Numbered from the stretch's first letter, positions 35,681 through 44,490 are shown. The stretch: DNA of 44,490 nt from Thiomicrorhabdus sp. (GCA_026989175.1 JALSJT010000182.1:1-44490), one strand, 5' to 3'. Notes: a model not told the origin generated them from the sequence alone. A program made the numbers and translations.

Positions 35681-37102
35681 GTGAGTAAACCCGTTATTGC
35701 CTTAGTAGGGCGTCCAAATGTTGGAAAATCAACCTTGTTTAATCGTTTAACCCGTTCGCGTGATGCGATTGTGGCTGATTATCCTGGGTTAACCCGTGAC
35801 CGTCAATATGGTACGGGTCGTCTCGGTAAATCACCTTATATTGTGGTCGATACGGGTGGGCTTAGTGGTGAAGACCAAGGTGTCGACCCGCTGATGGCCG
35901 GGCAAGTAAAGTCCGCATTAGAAGAGGCTGATGCGATTGTATTTTTGGTGGATGGACGTCAAGGGCTTGTGCCTGCGGATGAACAGATTGCCAACTACCT
36001 TCGACTTTTTGATAAACCGATTCAAGTGGTAGTGAATAAAGCAGAAGGGTTTGACCATGATGTAGCAACCTCTGACTTTTTTCAGTTGGGGCTGGGAAAA
36101 CCCTTAGCCATCTCTTCAGCACATGGTGATAATGTAGCGGACTGTATTGATCTGGTATTAAGTAACTTGCCGCAAGCAGAAGAGAGCGAAGAGACCGATT
36201 TAGACGATCATCCAGGTATTCGTGTGGCGGTCATTGGTCGGCCTAACGTTGGAAAATCGACACTGATTAATCGCATGATTGGTGAAGAGCGCGTGGTGGC
36301 ATTTGATCTTCCTGGCACCACACGAGACAGTATTTTTGTTCCCTTTAAGCGGGATGGACAGGAGTACACGTTAATTGATACGGCAGGGGTTCGTCGTCGT
36401 AAAAATATTAAAGAAAAAATTGAAACATTCAGTATTATAAAAGCCATTGAAGCGATGGGGGACTCTCATGTCGTAATTTTGGTGATTGATGGTTCTGAAG
36501 GGCTGACCGATCAAGACTTAACGTTGTTGGGGTTGGCCATTGACTCGGGCAGAGGGTTGGTACTTGCGGTTAATAAGTGGGATAACTTAGATGCCGATCA
36601 ACGTCAAAAAGTAAAACATGAGTTAAGTTTTAGACTCTCTTTTGCCGACTATGCCAAACAACACTTAATTTCGGCTCTACATGGTACGGGGGTTGGCGAT
36701 CTATTTAAAACGGTCAATGCCGTACATTTAGCGGCCTTTAAGCGGGTCTCGACGTCAGATTTAAACCGTGTATTAGAGCAAGCGGTATTAGACCATCAAC
36801 CACCGCTTATTTCAGGTCGTCGTATTAAATTACGCTATGCCCACTTAGGGGGACTCAACCCACCGAGAGTCATTGTGCATGGTAATCAAGTTGATAAACT
36901 CCCTCAGGCGTATGTACGCTATTTAATGAATGTGTTTCGTAAAGCATTTAAATGGGTTGGAACTCCTGTTTCAGTGGAGTTTAGAGCCACGGAAAACCCT
37001 TTTGAGGGTCGAAAAAACAAACAGTTACACCGCAAGAAAAGAGGCGGTGAAGACGATCAATTTCAAGCGAAGAAAAAGAAAAAACAAGCCAAGCGCCGTT
37101 AA
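35681..37102 (+). CDS. der: Ribosome assembly GTPase Der (EngA)
   Basis: Der is a double-GTPase needed for 50S subunit assembly. Both G domains are present with the P-loop GRPNVGKST twice (near residues 8-16 and 186-194), DTAG/DTGG switch motifs and NKxD variants (NKAE in the first, NKWD in the second). The C-terminal KH-like domain and a very basic tail (KKRGG...KKKKKQAKRR) complete 473 residues. The start is GTG at 35681. Confidence 0.96.
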   Translation: MSKPVIALVGRPNVGKSTLFNRLTRSRDAIVADYPGLTRDRQYGTGRLGKSPYIVVDTGGLSGEDQGVDPLMAGQVKSALEEADAIVFLVDGRQGLVPADEQIANYLRLFDKPIQVVVNKAEGFDHDVATSDFFQLGLGKPLAISSAHGDNVADCIDLVLSNLPQAEESEETDLDDHPGIRVAVIGRPNVGKSTLINRMIGEERVVAFDLPGTTRDSIFVPFKRDGQEYTLIDTAGVRRRKNIKEKIETFSIIKAIEAMGDSHVVILVIDGSEGLTDQDLTLLGLAIDSGRGLVLAVNKWDNLDADQRQKVKHELSFRLSFADYAKQHLISALHGTGVGDLFKTVNAVHLAAFKRVSTSDLNRVLEQAVLDHQPPLISGRRIKLRYAHLGGLNPPRVIVHGNQVDKLPQAYVRYLMNVFRKAFKWVGTPVSVEFRATENPFEGRKNKQLHRKKRGGEDDQFQAKKKKKQAKRR

Positions 37103-37124
37103 TAAATTTATCGTTAAGATTTTT

Positions 37125-37175
37125 CCCCCTCTCTCTTTGAGCAACATGTTTATAAGAGAGGGGGGCTATATTTTC
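37125..37175 (+). terminator. Hairpin after der
   Basis: CCCCCTCTCT (37125-37134) pairs with AGAGAGGGGG (37155-37164), 20-base loop, followed by CTATATTTTCTTT. The right arm contains a G6 tract. Confidence 0.6.
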
Positions 37176-37209
37176 TTTCCCCCTTCTGTGATAAAAAATT
37201 AGGTCAATC

Positions 37210-40200
37210 ATGAGTCAGAATCCAATGAAACGTATTCGAGAAATTCCCTATAACTACACCTCTTTTTCAGATAAAGAGATTGTGTTACGTTTTTTAGGTG
37301 AGTCGTGTTGGCAGGCGATTCAATCACTACGAGAGTCTCGTAATACAGGTCGTTCTGCTCGAATGATTTTTGAAGTATTAGGGGATATGTGGGTGATCTC
37401 CCGTAATCCCTACATTCAAAATGACTTAATCGAAAACCCTAAGCGACGTAAAGCGTTAATTGAGGCGTTAAACCACCGTTTAAAAGAGGTCGAAAAGCGC
37501 CTCAATGGTAATGAAGTTGCGGCACAATTGTTGCAGTCGGTACAAGAAGCGGTAGATGTTTTTTCGGAATGGTTTCCTGAGCAGGTGCATTTAAGAGCGA
37601 AAGTAAAAAAACGTTTTAAGAAAATCAGTCGTGAAGACAATATTGATTTTAGTGGTTTGGCGAGAGTCTCTCATGCCACGGATGCCACAGATTGGCGTGT
37701 TGAATTGCCGCTGGTGGTCTTAACCCCTGATACCGAGCAAGAAGTGATTGAGATGGTTCAAGCCTGTATTGATCTTGAGCTTACTATTATTCCACGAGGT
37801 GGAGGAACGGGCTATACCGGGGGTGCGATTCCATTGCATCAACTGACGGCCGTCATTAATACCGAAAAATTAGAGTATTTAGGGCTGGTTGAGCAGGTCG
37901 AGTTGCCACAAATCGGTAAAGTAGCGACGGTAAAAACAGGAGCTGGCGTGGTGACACGCCGTGTTTCTGAACAGGCTGAGCGTGCTGGGTATGTTTTTGC
38001 GGTGGATCCTACCTCGCAAGATGCTTCTACGATTGGTGGCAATATCTCGATGAATGCGGGGGGGAAAAAAGCGGTTCTTTGGGGAACGACGCTGGATAAT
38101 CTTGCCTCTTGGAGAATGGTTACGCCGGATGCTCAGTGGCTTGAAGTGGAACGTGTTAATCATAATTTAGGCAAGTTGCAAGACCAAAAAACGGTTATTT
38201 TTGATATTCGTCGTTTTGAAAAACAGGGTAAAAACCAAATTGGGGAAACCCAACGCCTGGAAATTCCAGGCTCTGCTTTTCGACAAGCGGGCTTAGGAAA
38301 GGATGTAACCGATAAATTTTTAAGCGGTTTACCAGGGATTCAAAAAGAGGGTTGTGATGGCTTAATCACCTCCAGTCGTTTTATTGTGCATCGTATGCCG
38401 AGTCATACTCGTACCGTTTGTCTTGAGTTCTTCGGAACCGATTTAAGTTTGGCGGTGCCTGCGATTGAAGAGATTATTGACTACGTTGAGTCTAAGAAAA
38501 AAGAGGGTATTTTACTTGCAGGCTTAGAGCATTTAGACGATCGCTATATTCGTGCGGTGAAATACAACACCAAAGCCAATCGCAAAGAGTTACCAAAAAT
38601 GATTCTATTGGCGGATATTTGTGGTGAAAATGGCTTTGAAGTGGCAAAAACCTGTACCGATATTGTTGAGCTAGCCAACCAACGCGATGCTGAAGGTTTT
38701 ATTGCGGTTTCGGATGACGCACGTAAACGGTTTTGGTTGGATCGCTCTCGAACGGCGGCGATCTCTTCACACACCAATGCCTTTAAAATTAATGAAGATG
38801 TGGTAATTCCACTTAAAAAACTCAATGAGTACAATCGTGAAATTGAAAAAATTAATATTGAGATGTCGATTAAAAATAAACTCGATATTTTAGCCGCCTA
38901 TGAACGCTACTTTTCAGGTGATATTGCGGAATTTAATCAAGAAGATGATTTTGAAGATGCACAGGGACCGACCGCCTTTTTTAAAGATAAAGTGACGTCA
39001 ACCTTAACCCATTTACAGACGGTTCGTACGCGCTGGACAACACTACTGGCAAATTTAGATAAGCCCGCAATGGATTATTTAACCCTGATTCCAGAAGCAA
39101 ACCTTGAAAAGACTCAATCTGACGATACGATTTTAAACCTCTTTTTAAGACGCGAAATTTTGGTTTCGGCTCGTCAAGAGGTGAAGCAGTTTATGCATGA
39201 CACCTTTATGGGGCATGATTTTGAACCCATGTTGGCGCGATTGGATGAGTTGCATGCTGAATTGCGTAGCGCACGTTTGTTTGTGGCGCTGCACATGCAT
39301 GCAGGTGATGGCAATATTCACACCAATATTCCCGTACATTCGGGTAATTACGAGATGGTGCATTTGGCCGAAACGTTGGTGGATCGCATTATGCAAATCG
39401 CCAAACGTTTGGGTGGAGTCATTTCGGGTGAGCATGGCATTGGTTTGACCAAGTATCAGTACTTGGATGCCGATAAAGTTGAGCGGTTTGTTGCGTATAA
39501 AAATCAAGTGGATCCAAACGGAGTGTTTAACAAAGGTAAGTTAATGCCCGGTTCCAGTTTGGATAATGCCTATACGCCGTCGTTAAGTTTGGTGAATCAA
39601 GAAGCGATTATTTTAGAAGCCAGTGAGTTGGATGAGCTGAATAATGACATAAAAGATTGTTTACGTTGTGGTAAATGTAAGCCGGTTTGTCAAACGCATA
39701 TCCCAAGAGCAAATTTACTGTACTCACCTCGCAATAAAATTTTAGCGACAGGACAGATGATTGAAGCCTTCTTGTACGAAGAGCAAACACGTCGGGGGAT
39801 CTCATTACAACATTTTGAAGCGATGAATGATGTGGCGGATCACTGTACGACCTGCCATAAGTGTGAAGCACCTTGCCCTGTGGATATCGATTTTGGGGAT
39901 GTGTCGATTCGAATGAAAAACATTTTGACCAATATGGGGCAGAAACGTTCGTCGATTATGATTAAGTTGGCACTATTTTTCTTAAATGCCAAAAACCCCG
40001 TATTAATTAAAGTCCTCAGAAAAACCATGATCGGTTGGAGTGCCACTGGGATCACCCTTGCACATAAGCTCGCCAAAACATTTGGATTACTGGGTAAGGC
40101 CTCTGCGATTCCACCAAAATCGTCTAAAATTGCGCCAGTACAGCAACAGGTCATTAACTTTGTACGTAAACCACTGAATACGGGGCCAAATCAACCCACC

Positions 40201-41082
40201 TTGCGTGCCGTGTTAGGGCTTGAAGATGCGAATATTGTTCCGATTATTAGTCATCCAAAGAAAGTAACAGACGATTCCGATGCGGTCTTTTATTTTCCTG
40301 GTTGTGGTTCTGAAAGACTATTCAGTGATATTGGGCTGGCGACGATTGCCATGTTATCGGAAGCGGGTGCAAGAACGGTATTACCGCCTGGCTACTTATG
40401 TTGTGGTTACCCTCAAACAGCCGCAGGACAAGCAGATAAAGGCGAACAAATTACCGCTGAAAACCGTGCTTTGTTTCACCGTGTTGCCAATACTCTTAAT
40501 TATTTGGACATTAAAACCGTGATTGTCTCGTGCGGTACCTGTATGGATCAGTTATTAAAATATGAGTTTGGGCGAATTTTTCCAGATTGCCGTTTATTGG
40601 ATATTCATGAGTACTTGCAAGAGAAAGGCTTATCGCTGGATTCAGCAACCGGAGTAAAGTATTTATACCATGCGCCTTGTCATGATCCAATGAAGCTTCA
40701 AGATGGGACTCAGGTCACTAAAGAGCTGCTTAAAACAGACGATGTCTTGCTCTCTGATCGTTGCTGCAGTGAAGCAGGGACGCTGGCAACCGCACGACCG
40801 GATATTGCCACCCAGTTACGCTTTAGAAAGCGCATTGAACTGAAAAAAGGGATTGAAGATCTAACAGGAGAGTCCAGTGGTGCAAAAATAAAGGATGGTA
40901 GTGTGAAGATACTCACCTCGTGTCCTGCGTGTCAGCAAGGGTTAAACCGTTATGAAGGCGAAACAGGCCTGAAAACCGATTACATTGTGGTCGAGATGGT
41001 TAAAAATGTATTAGGGGATCAATGGCAGAAGACGTTTGTTGAGACGATTAAGGAGGGGGGGGTAGAAAAAGTTTTACTGTAA
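37210..41082 (+). CDS. Large FAD-linked oxidase with two 4Fe-4S sites and CCG domains (D-lactate/glycolate dehydrogenase-like)
   Basis: A 1290-residue single-chain flavin/Fe-S dehydrogenase. The N-terminal about 150 residues match a DUF3683-type region. An FAD-binding PCMH domain follows ([14 protein letters not shown] near 196), then the FAD-linked oxidase C domain ([31 protein letters not shown]). Cys817/820/823/827 and Cys879/882/885/889 make two 4Fe-4S clusters. Two cysteine-rich CCG domains close the protein ([10 protein letters not shown] near 1064; CHDP...RCCSEAG...SCPAC from about 1159). It unites what GlcD and GlcF do as separate chains; the 2-hydroxyacid substrate is unknown. G tracts lie at 38058-38064 and 41055-41062. 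Confidence 0.88.
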   Translation: MSQNPMKRIREIPYNYTSFSDKEIVLRFLGESCWQAIQSLRESRNTGRSARMIFEVLGDMWVISRNPYIQNDLIENPKRRKALIEALNHRLKEVEKRLNGNEVAAQLLQSVQEAVDVFSEWFPEQVHLRAKVKKRFKKISREDNIDFSGLARVSHATDATDWRVELPLVVLTPDTEQEVIEMVQACIDLELTIIPRGGGTGYTGGAIPLHQLTAVINTEKLEYLGLVEQVELPQIGKVATVKTGAGVVTRRVSEQAERAGYVFAVDPTSQDASTIGGNISMNAGGKKAVLWGTTLDNLASWRMVTPDAQWLEVERVNHNLGKLQDQKTVIFDIRRFEKQGKNQIGETQRLEIPGSAFRQAGLGKDVTDKFLSGLPGIQKEGCDGLITSSRFIVHRMPSHTRTVCLEFFGTDLSLAVPAIEEIIDYVESKKKEGILLAGLEHLDDRYIRAVKYNTKANRKELPKMILLADICGENGFEVAKTCTDIVELANQRDAEGFIAVSDDARKRFWLDRSRTAAISSHTNAFKINEDVVIPLKKLNEYNREIEKINIEMSIKNKLDILAAYERYFSGDIAEFNQEDDFEDAQGPTAFFKDKVTSTLTHLQTVRTRWTTLLANLDKPAMDYLTLIPEANLEKTQSDDTILNLFLRREILVSARQEVKQFMHDTFMGHDFEPMLARLDELHAELRSARLFVALHMHAGDGNIHTNIPVHSGNYEMVHLAETLVDRIMQIAKRLGGVISGEHGIGLTKYQYLDADKVERFVAYKNQVDPNGVFNKGKLMPGSSLDNAYTPSLSLVNQEAIILEASELDELNNDIKDCLRCGKCKPVCQTHIPRANLLYSPRNKILATGQMIEAFLYEEQTRRGISLQHFEAMNDVADHCTTCHKCEAPCPVDIDFGDVSIRMKNILTNMGQKRSSIMIKLALFFLNAKNPVLIKVLRKTMIGWSATGITLAHKLAKTFGLLGKASAIPPKSSKIAPVQQQVINFVRKPLNTGPNQPTLRAVLGLEDANIVPIISHPKKVTDDSDAVFYFPGCGSERLFSDIGLATIAMLSEAGARTVLPPGYLCCGYPQTAAGQADKGEQITAENRALFHRVANTLNYLDIKTVIVSCGTCMDQLLKYEFGRIFPDCRLLDIHEYLQEKGLSLDSATGVKYLYHAPCHDPMKLQDGTQVTKELLKTDDVLLSDRCCSEAGTLATARPDIATQLRFRKRIELKKGIEDLTGESSGAKIKDGSVKILTSCPACQQGLNRYEGETGLKTDYIVVEMVKNVLGDQWQKTFVETIKEGGVEKVLL

Positions 41083-41103
41083 GAACTCTTATTCTTTAGA
41101 AAC

Positions 41104-41133
41104 AAAAAAGGCGCTTTTAAAAGCGCCTTTTTT
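41104..41133. terminator. Bidirectional terminator after the FAD/Fe-S gene
   Basis: A perfect palindrome GGCGCTTTTAAAAGCGCC flanked by A6 and T6, between convergent genes. Confidence 0.93.
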
Positions 41134-41148
41134 ATTGAATCGTTTTTT

Positions 41149-41460
41149 TTATTTAGTCGGTTGTGCCGCATAAAAAGCAGCAAGCTCTTTAATGTCGGCA
41201 TCTGTTAGGCTTTTTGCGAATGGCGCCATGGTTGCATCCTTACGGTACCCTTCACGGAAGTCCTTAAGCTGCTTCTCAATGTAAGCGGCATGTTGACCTG
41301 CAAGGTTAGGGAAGTTTGGTACCACGCTATTACCGTCTGCACCATGACAGCCAGAACAAGAAGCCGCAGAAGCGGGTGCCGCATGTGTTGAACCTGCTGA
41401 ATAAGCGGATGCTGAAAATAGAAGTGTGGCAGTAATTGATGCAATAAATAGTTTTTTCAT
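41149..41460 (-). CDS. Small soluble cytochrome c (c4/c553-like)
   Basis: A 103-residue periplasmic monohaem cytochrome. The ATG at 41460 starts a clean signal peptide (MKKLFIASITATLLFSASAYSA); an in-frame extension to 41505 is unlikely. Haem motif CSGCH at Cys35, Cys38, His39, with VVPNFPNLAGQHAAYIEKQLKDF and a methionine ligand in ATMAPFAKSL, resembling half of a dihaem cytochrome c4. It differs clearly from the next three cytochromes. Probably an electron shuttle; the partner is unknown. Confidence 0.9.
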   Translation of the reverse strand: MKKLFIASITATLLFSASAYSAGSTHAAPASAASCSGCHGADGNSVVPNFPNLAGQHAAYIEKQLKDFREGYRKDATMAPFAKSLTDADIKELAAFYAAQPTK

Positions 41461-41544
41461 AATGGTTACACTCATTGTTTTAAGAATATATTTTAACTTC
41501 ACCATTCTAAAGGGTTATCTGCGGTAAAAGCAAGAACAGTAGGC

Positions 41545-41576
41545 AAAAAAAAACCGTCAATCAATGACGGTTTTTT
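41545..41576. terminator. Terminator of the 41594-41899 cytochrome
   Basis: AACCGTCA, loop, TGACGGTT flanked by A and T runs; works on either strand and ends the minus-strand cytochrome gene. Confidence 0.9.
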
Positions 41577-41593
41577 CGAATCCTTCTAATAAA

Positions 41594-41899
41594 TTATAGA
41601 GAGGATGTATAGGCTGCAATGTTTGCAATATCTGAATCAGAAAGACCGGTGGCCATAGGCGCCATCATAGAGGTCATTGGTCCCATCTGTTTTCCAGCCT
41701 TATAGTCATTTAATTTTTGAACGATATCTGCAGCTGGCTGACCCGCTAATTTAGGACCGACCCCTCCTTCTCCATTAGCACCGTGACAACCAACACAGGT
41801 TGAATAAGCAGATTTACCTGCGGTGATATCACCCGCTTGAGAGGTGGTACCTAAAGTCATTAATCCTGCCACTGCGAGTGCAATCATTGTATTTTTCAT
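41594..41899 (-). CDS. Small cytochrome c, paralogue 1
   Basis: A 101-residue periplasmic monohaem cytochrome with signal peptide MKNTMIALAVAGLMTLGTTSQA. Haem motif CVGCH at Cys35, Cys38, His39, GVGPKLAGQ, and a methionine-rich stretch GPMTSMMAPMATGLSD supplying the axial ligand. It is very similar to the next gene (42108-42407) and related to 43017-43328. Own terminator, so monocistronic. Confidence 0.92.
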   Translation of the reverse strand: MKNTMIALAVAGLMTLGTTSQAGDITAGKSAYSTCVGCHGANGEGGVGPKLAGQPAADIVQKLNDYKAGKQMGPMTSMMAPMATGLSDSDIANIAAYTSSL

Positions 41900-41995
41900 A
41901 ATATTTGTAATCTCTTTTTTGATTAAGAATAAGTTTTACAATTGACATTTAAAGCTAGATTACTGATAAAGGCAAATAGAATAAATTTATTGGGT

Positions 41996-42028
41996 AAAAA
42001 AAAACCGCCGAAATGGCGGTTTTTTTTA
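41996..42028. terminator. Terminator of the 42108-42407 cytochrome
   Basis: ACCGCC, GAAAT loop, GGCGGT, flanked by A8-9 and T8. It lies about 80 bases after the stop codon, so the message has an unusually long 3' leader-like tail. Confidence 0.88.
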
Positions 42029-42107
42029 AAGAAACTTTTAATAAATTATGCTCCAAAAAATTTGGTACATAGTTTATCTTAAAGCTTTCTTTGCGCTTCT
42101 ATAACAA

Positions 42108-42407
42108 TTATAGAGAAGCGGTATACGCGGCAATGTTTTCAATGTCAGCATCAGAAAGACCTGCGGCCATTGGTGCCATCATTGAAGTCATTGGACCAAC
42201 TTGTTTGCCAGCCTTGTAGTCGCGTAGTTTTTGAGCTACATCTGTTTTACCTGCTAGCTTAGGACCCACACCACCTTCACCGTTTGCACCGTGGCAACCA
42301 ACACAAGTTGAGTAAGCCGCTTTACCTGCAGCTGCATCACCCGCTTGAGCAGCGGCACCAAAAGTAACTAATCCAGCCGCAGCTAGAGCAATAATTGTAT
42401 TTTTCAT
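42108..42407 (-). CDS. Small cytochrome c, paralogue 2
   Basis: 99 residues with signal peptide MKNTIIALAAAGLVTFGAAAQA and haem motif CVGCH (Cys35, Cys38, His39). It shares most residues with paralogue 1, including AYSTCVGCHGANGEGGVGPKLAG and GPMTSMMAPMAAGLSD, but lacks two residues before VAQKLRDYKAG. AGGAGAG precedes the ATG. The pair looks like a recent tandem duplication. Confidence 0.93.
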   Translation of the reverse strand: MKNTIIALAAAGLVTFGAAAQAGDAAAGKAAYSTCVGCHGANGEGGVGPKLAGKTDVAQKLRDYKAGKQVGPMTSMMAPMAAGLSDADIENIAAYTASL

Positions 42408-42765
42408 AATGTACTCTCCTAAAGCACTATTTAAATAGTATAGGGTTTAACCCTGGGTGCTATTACAGACGAAAAGCAATTTGGAGTCAAGATTGAATAT
42501 TGGAGTGATTTGGAATATTTTAACCAAGGTTATGGCAACTCTTAAGATACTGTGGAGAGTTTTGATGGATGGCGAATAAAACCTGCTGAAAGTCTCATTT
42601 TAGTTGTGTTTTAGAATGAAAAGTTTACTCTTTAAGCTAAAAAATAGCATTAAGTGGTTAAAAGTCATTAAAGATTATTAAATTTAGTTGAAGGGGGGAG
42701 AATTTCGTGATTTTCAGCAAAAAAGGGTTGCTCTCACTAAAAAAACTAATAAGGGTATTAGCAAT
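42408..42765. promoter_or_regulatory. 358 bp intergenic region with two palindromes
   Basis: No gene. It separates the divergent cytochrome (minus) and the small membrane gene (plus). It has a perfect 14 bp palindrome ACTATTTAAATAGT (42426-42439) and GGGTTTAACCC (42443-42453), just upstream of the cytochrome start, possibly an operator. TATACT within the first palindrome could be a minus-strand -10 element. A G6 tract with AGAATTT lies at 42693-42698. Confidence 0.4.
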
Positions 42766-42942
42766 ATGATATTTGTTCGGTTATGGCTCGTTGTTTTGGT
42801 ATTAACGGCGTTGAGTTGGGTTGTGTTAAAGCTCGTTAGAAAGCCTTTGCACATCGGTTGGATTTTTCTGTTTTGGGTAGTGACTCTGTTTGGATTGGCG
42901 GTGTTACTTTATGGAGGGTCGGTTTGGTTGGCTGGTGTTTAA
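42766..42942 (+). CDS. Small two-helix membrane protein, unknown function
   Basis: A 58-residue very hydrophobic protein with two predicted membrane helices (about 3-24 and 30-55) separated by LVRKPLHIGW. I use ATG 42766 with AAGGG about ten bases upstream; an in-frame TTG at 42688 would add 26 polar residues. It is the only plus-strand gene among four cytochromes and has its own terminator. I do not recognise the family; a role with the cytochromes is guilt by association only. Confidence 0.6.
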   Translation: MIFVRLWLVVLVLTALSWVVLKLVRKPLHIGWIFLFWVVTLFGLAVLLYGGSVWLAGV

Positions 42943-42962
42943 TGATTTACTCTAATTTAGCG

Positions 42963-42999
42963 CCATAAAAAAAGAGGGCAAATGCCCTCTTTTTTATGG
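42963..42999. terminator. Bidirectional terminator between small membrane gene and cytochrome
   Basis: CCATAAAAAAAGAGGGCA and TGCCCTCTTTTTTATGG form a long stem with a two-base loop; both strands carry T runs. Confidence 0.92.
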
Positions 43000-43016
43000 C
43001 TATGAGTTTTTTTATA

Positions 43017-43328
43017 TCATAGACCAGAAACATAAGCTGCTAGATTATGAACTTCTGTTTCGGTCAGTCCTTGTGCCATGGGTGCCATCATTGAGGTCAT
43101 CGGCCCTCTTTTTTTGCCTGCACGGTACTCTGTTAATTTACGAACAATCTCTTCTGCAGACTGTCCAGCTAACTTAGGGCCTACCATGCCTTCTGCATTG
43201 CTCCCATGGCAACCTACACAAGTGGCTTTAAATTTATATTTTCCTGCAATAGGGTCGCCTGCAGCAAGCGTTGTAGTTGCCATCGTCATTAGGCCGGCTG
43301 AAAATAGTGCAATTAGAGTTTTTTGCAT
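43017..43328 (-). CDS. Small cytochrome c, paralogue 3
   Basis: 103 residues, signal peptide MQKTLIALFSAGLMTMATTTLA, haem motif CVGCH at Cys37, Cys40, His41, followed by HGSNAEGMVGPKLAGQSAEEIV and GPMTSMMAPMAQGL. The same family as paralogues 1 and 2 but more diverged, with a two-residue insert before the haem and more lysines around it (YKFKATC). GAGAGGA lies upstream. Confidence 0.92.
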   Translation of the reverse strand: MQKTLIALFSAGLMTMATTTLAAGDPIAGKYKFKATCVGCHGSNAEGMVGPKLAGQSAEEIVRKLTEYRAGKKRGPMTSMMAPMAQGLTETEVHNLAAYVSGL

Positions 43329-43416
43329 AATGTCCTCTCTAAGGGTAAGGGGTTTAGGGGGAAAAGACTATCTTAGACGAGGTTAAATATGAGTGCAATG
43401 GATTTCTATCAGAGGT

Positions 43417-44454
43417 TCAGTGTTCTGGCTCGTTTTTAAAATCCGTTAATAGTCGCTGAAAACTCTGATAGCGACTGACAGCAATATCGCCCTCTTCAAC
43501 GGCACTTTTTATGGCACAGTGTGGCTCAATGCTGTGGGTGCAGTTGTTGTATTTACATTGCCCTAAATAGGGTGAAAAGTCAGGATAGTAACTTTCCAGC
43601 TCGCTTAAAGAGCAGGGGGTTGGGCTAAATTGGCGAATACCTGGGGAGTCAATGAGATTACCACTGTATGGCTTGGAGGGGTCAAGTGATGGCAGGTGGT
43701 ATAGAATGCTGTTGGTGGTGGTGTGTTTTCCTAAGCCTGTGGCATCGGACAGGGTGCCGACTCGAATGTGGAGGTCTGGAATGAGCGCATTAATTAAAGA
43801 GGACTTCCCTGCGCCCGATGGTCCAACAAACACACTATTTTTACCGTCCATAAAGGCGCGTAGGTCTTCTAAGCCAGCATTGGAAACCGTCGATGCGGGC
43901 AGTAGTTCAATGTCCATGGCTGCATACGGCTCTAACAACGCGGCAATATCTTCCCAGTCCTCTTCACCAGAGAGCAGGTCTACTTTATTAATTACAATAA
44001 TGGCGGGTAGATCAAGCTGGTTAGCGGCGACCAAATAGCGGTCAATCATATCAGGGTGAATTCCGGGGAGTACGGGCATAACAATACCAATAAAATCAAT
44101 ATTGGCGGCAATCATTCGAGTTTGCCCCCGAAACCCTGGGCGACTGAGTTCGTGTTTTCTAGGCAAGACGCTAATCACCACGCCAGTATGTTCTTCAATA
44201 TCGGTTTGCCAGATAACTTGATCACCGGCAACGAGCTTCCCTAAGTGTTGTCGGATGGCACAACGATAGTGTTCACCTGTTTCAGACTCTACCAACACAC
44301 GTTTACCAAAGCTGGTGATGACTAACCCTGTTTGCTCTTCGCCAAGTTGTGTATTGTTTGATAAGGGGGGGGAAGAGATTTTTTCAACTGTTCTTTTTTG
44401 AATCTGCTCATCGACTCGACGCTTTTGTTGTTGGGTTAATTTACGTTTTGCCAT
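43417..44454 (-). CDS. rsgA: Small ribosomal subunit maturation GTPase RsgA
   Basis: RsgA is a circularly permuted GTPase that checks 30S subunit maturation. The 345-residue protein has an N-terminal OB fold, NKVDLL (G4) before the P-loop GPSGAGKSS (G1), DSPGIRQF (G3), and a C-terminal zinc site CKYNNCTHSIEPHC. The N terminus is basic (MAKRKLTQQQKRRVDEQIQ). A G8 tract (44365-44372, plus strand) encodes the proline pair in ISSPPLS before the OB fold. Confidence 0.96.
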   Translation of the reverse strand: MAKRKLTQQQKRRVDEQIQKRTVEKISSPPLSNNTQLGEEQTGLVITSFGKRVLVESETGEHYRCAIRQHLGKLVAGDQVIWQTDIEEHTGVVISVLPRKHELSRPGFRGQTRMIAANIDFIGIVMPVLPGIHPDMIDRYLVAANQLDLPAIIVINKVDLLSGEEDWEDIAALLEPYAAMDIELLPASTVSNAGLEDLRAFMDGKNSVFVGPSGAGKSSLINALIPDLHIRVGTLSDATGLGKHTTTNSILYHLPSLDPSKPYSGNLIDSPGIRQFSPTPCSLSELESYYPDFSPYLGQCKYNNCTHSIEPHCAIKSAVEEGDIAVSRYQSFQRLLTDFKNEPEH

Positions 44455-44490
44455 GGTATTTAATGGTTCCTAGCGTGGAGGGTGGAGTAG

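Noticed and set aside
42688-42765. A longer version of the two-helix membrane protein from TTG 42688
   Set aside because: The extra residues are polar, include the G6 tract and have no ribosome binding site; ATG 42766 fits better.

Overview
The window looks like a chromosomal segment (G+C about 43% by eye) of a sulfur-oxidising gammaproteobacterium. The gene order and families fit the Thiomicrospira / Thiomicrorhabdus / Hydrogenovibrio group; this is inference from soxXYZA, tusA-dsrE2, many small c-type cytochromes and the gammaproteobacterial order ndk-rlmN-rodZ-hisS-yfgM-bamB-der. I see no rRNA, tRNA, CRISPR array, prophage or complete insertion sequence.

Layout. 1-9962: secA, argJ, hisC (minus), a mutT-thiE fusion, then a minus-strand run of a secreted alpha/beta hydrolase, a membrane GGDEF-EAL protein and coaE. 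10072-17778: an asparagine-synthase-like amidotransferase of the N-acetylglutaminylglutamine type, monothiol glutaredoxin grxD, a cytochrome P460, RNase T, argA, ilvD and a TerB-like protein. 17925-22636: sulfur metabolism, with soxXYZA on the minus strand, the periplasmic protease bepA, and tusA-dsrE2 on the plus strand. 22851-27207: pssA-leuA, a divergent holD with rimI, and suhB. 27434-37102: trmJ-cysE-iscR-iscA-ndk-rlmN-rodZ-hisS-yfgM-bamB-der, which is the usual isc/hisS neighbourhood with iscS, iscU, hscBA, fdx, pilF and ispG absent. 37210-44454: a 1290-residue FAD/Fe-S dehydrogenase, four separate small cytochrome c genes with a two-helix membrane protein among them, and rsgA.

How the genes fit together. 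SoxYZ carries sulfur intermediates and SoxAX loads them in the periplasm. TusA-DsrE2 is a cytoplasmic sulfur relay. The small cytochromes are plausible electron acceptors. Cysteine synthesis (cysE), Fe-S assembly (iscR, iscA, grxD) and Fe-S enzymes (ilvD, rlmN, the FAD/Fe-S protein) sit nearby, along with parts of the arginine, histidine and branched-chain amino acid pathways.

Two genome-scale signals are not explained by the genes. First, there are six copies of a 120-162 bp miniature inverted-repeat element with about 15 bp terminal inverted repeats. Clear or near 5 bp target duplications flank five of them. All six end 23-60 bp upstream of a plus-strand start codon. Second, runs of seven to eleven G are strongly over-represented and lie on the plus strand in 12 of 13 cases whatever the gene direction, often followed by an A-rich stretch. 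This looks like a polarised chromosomal motif.
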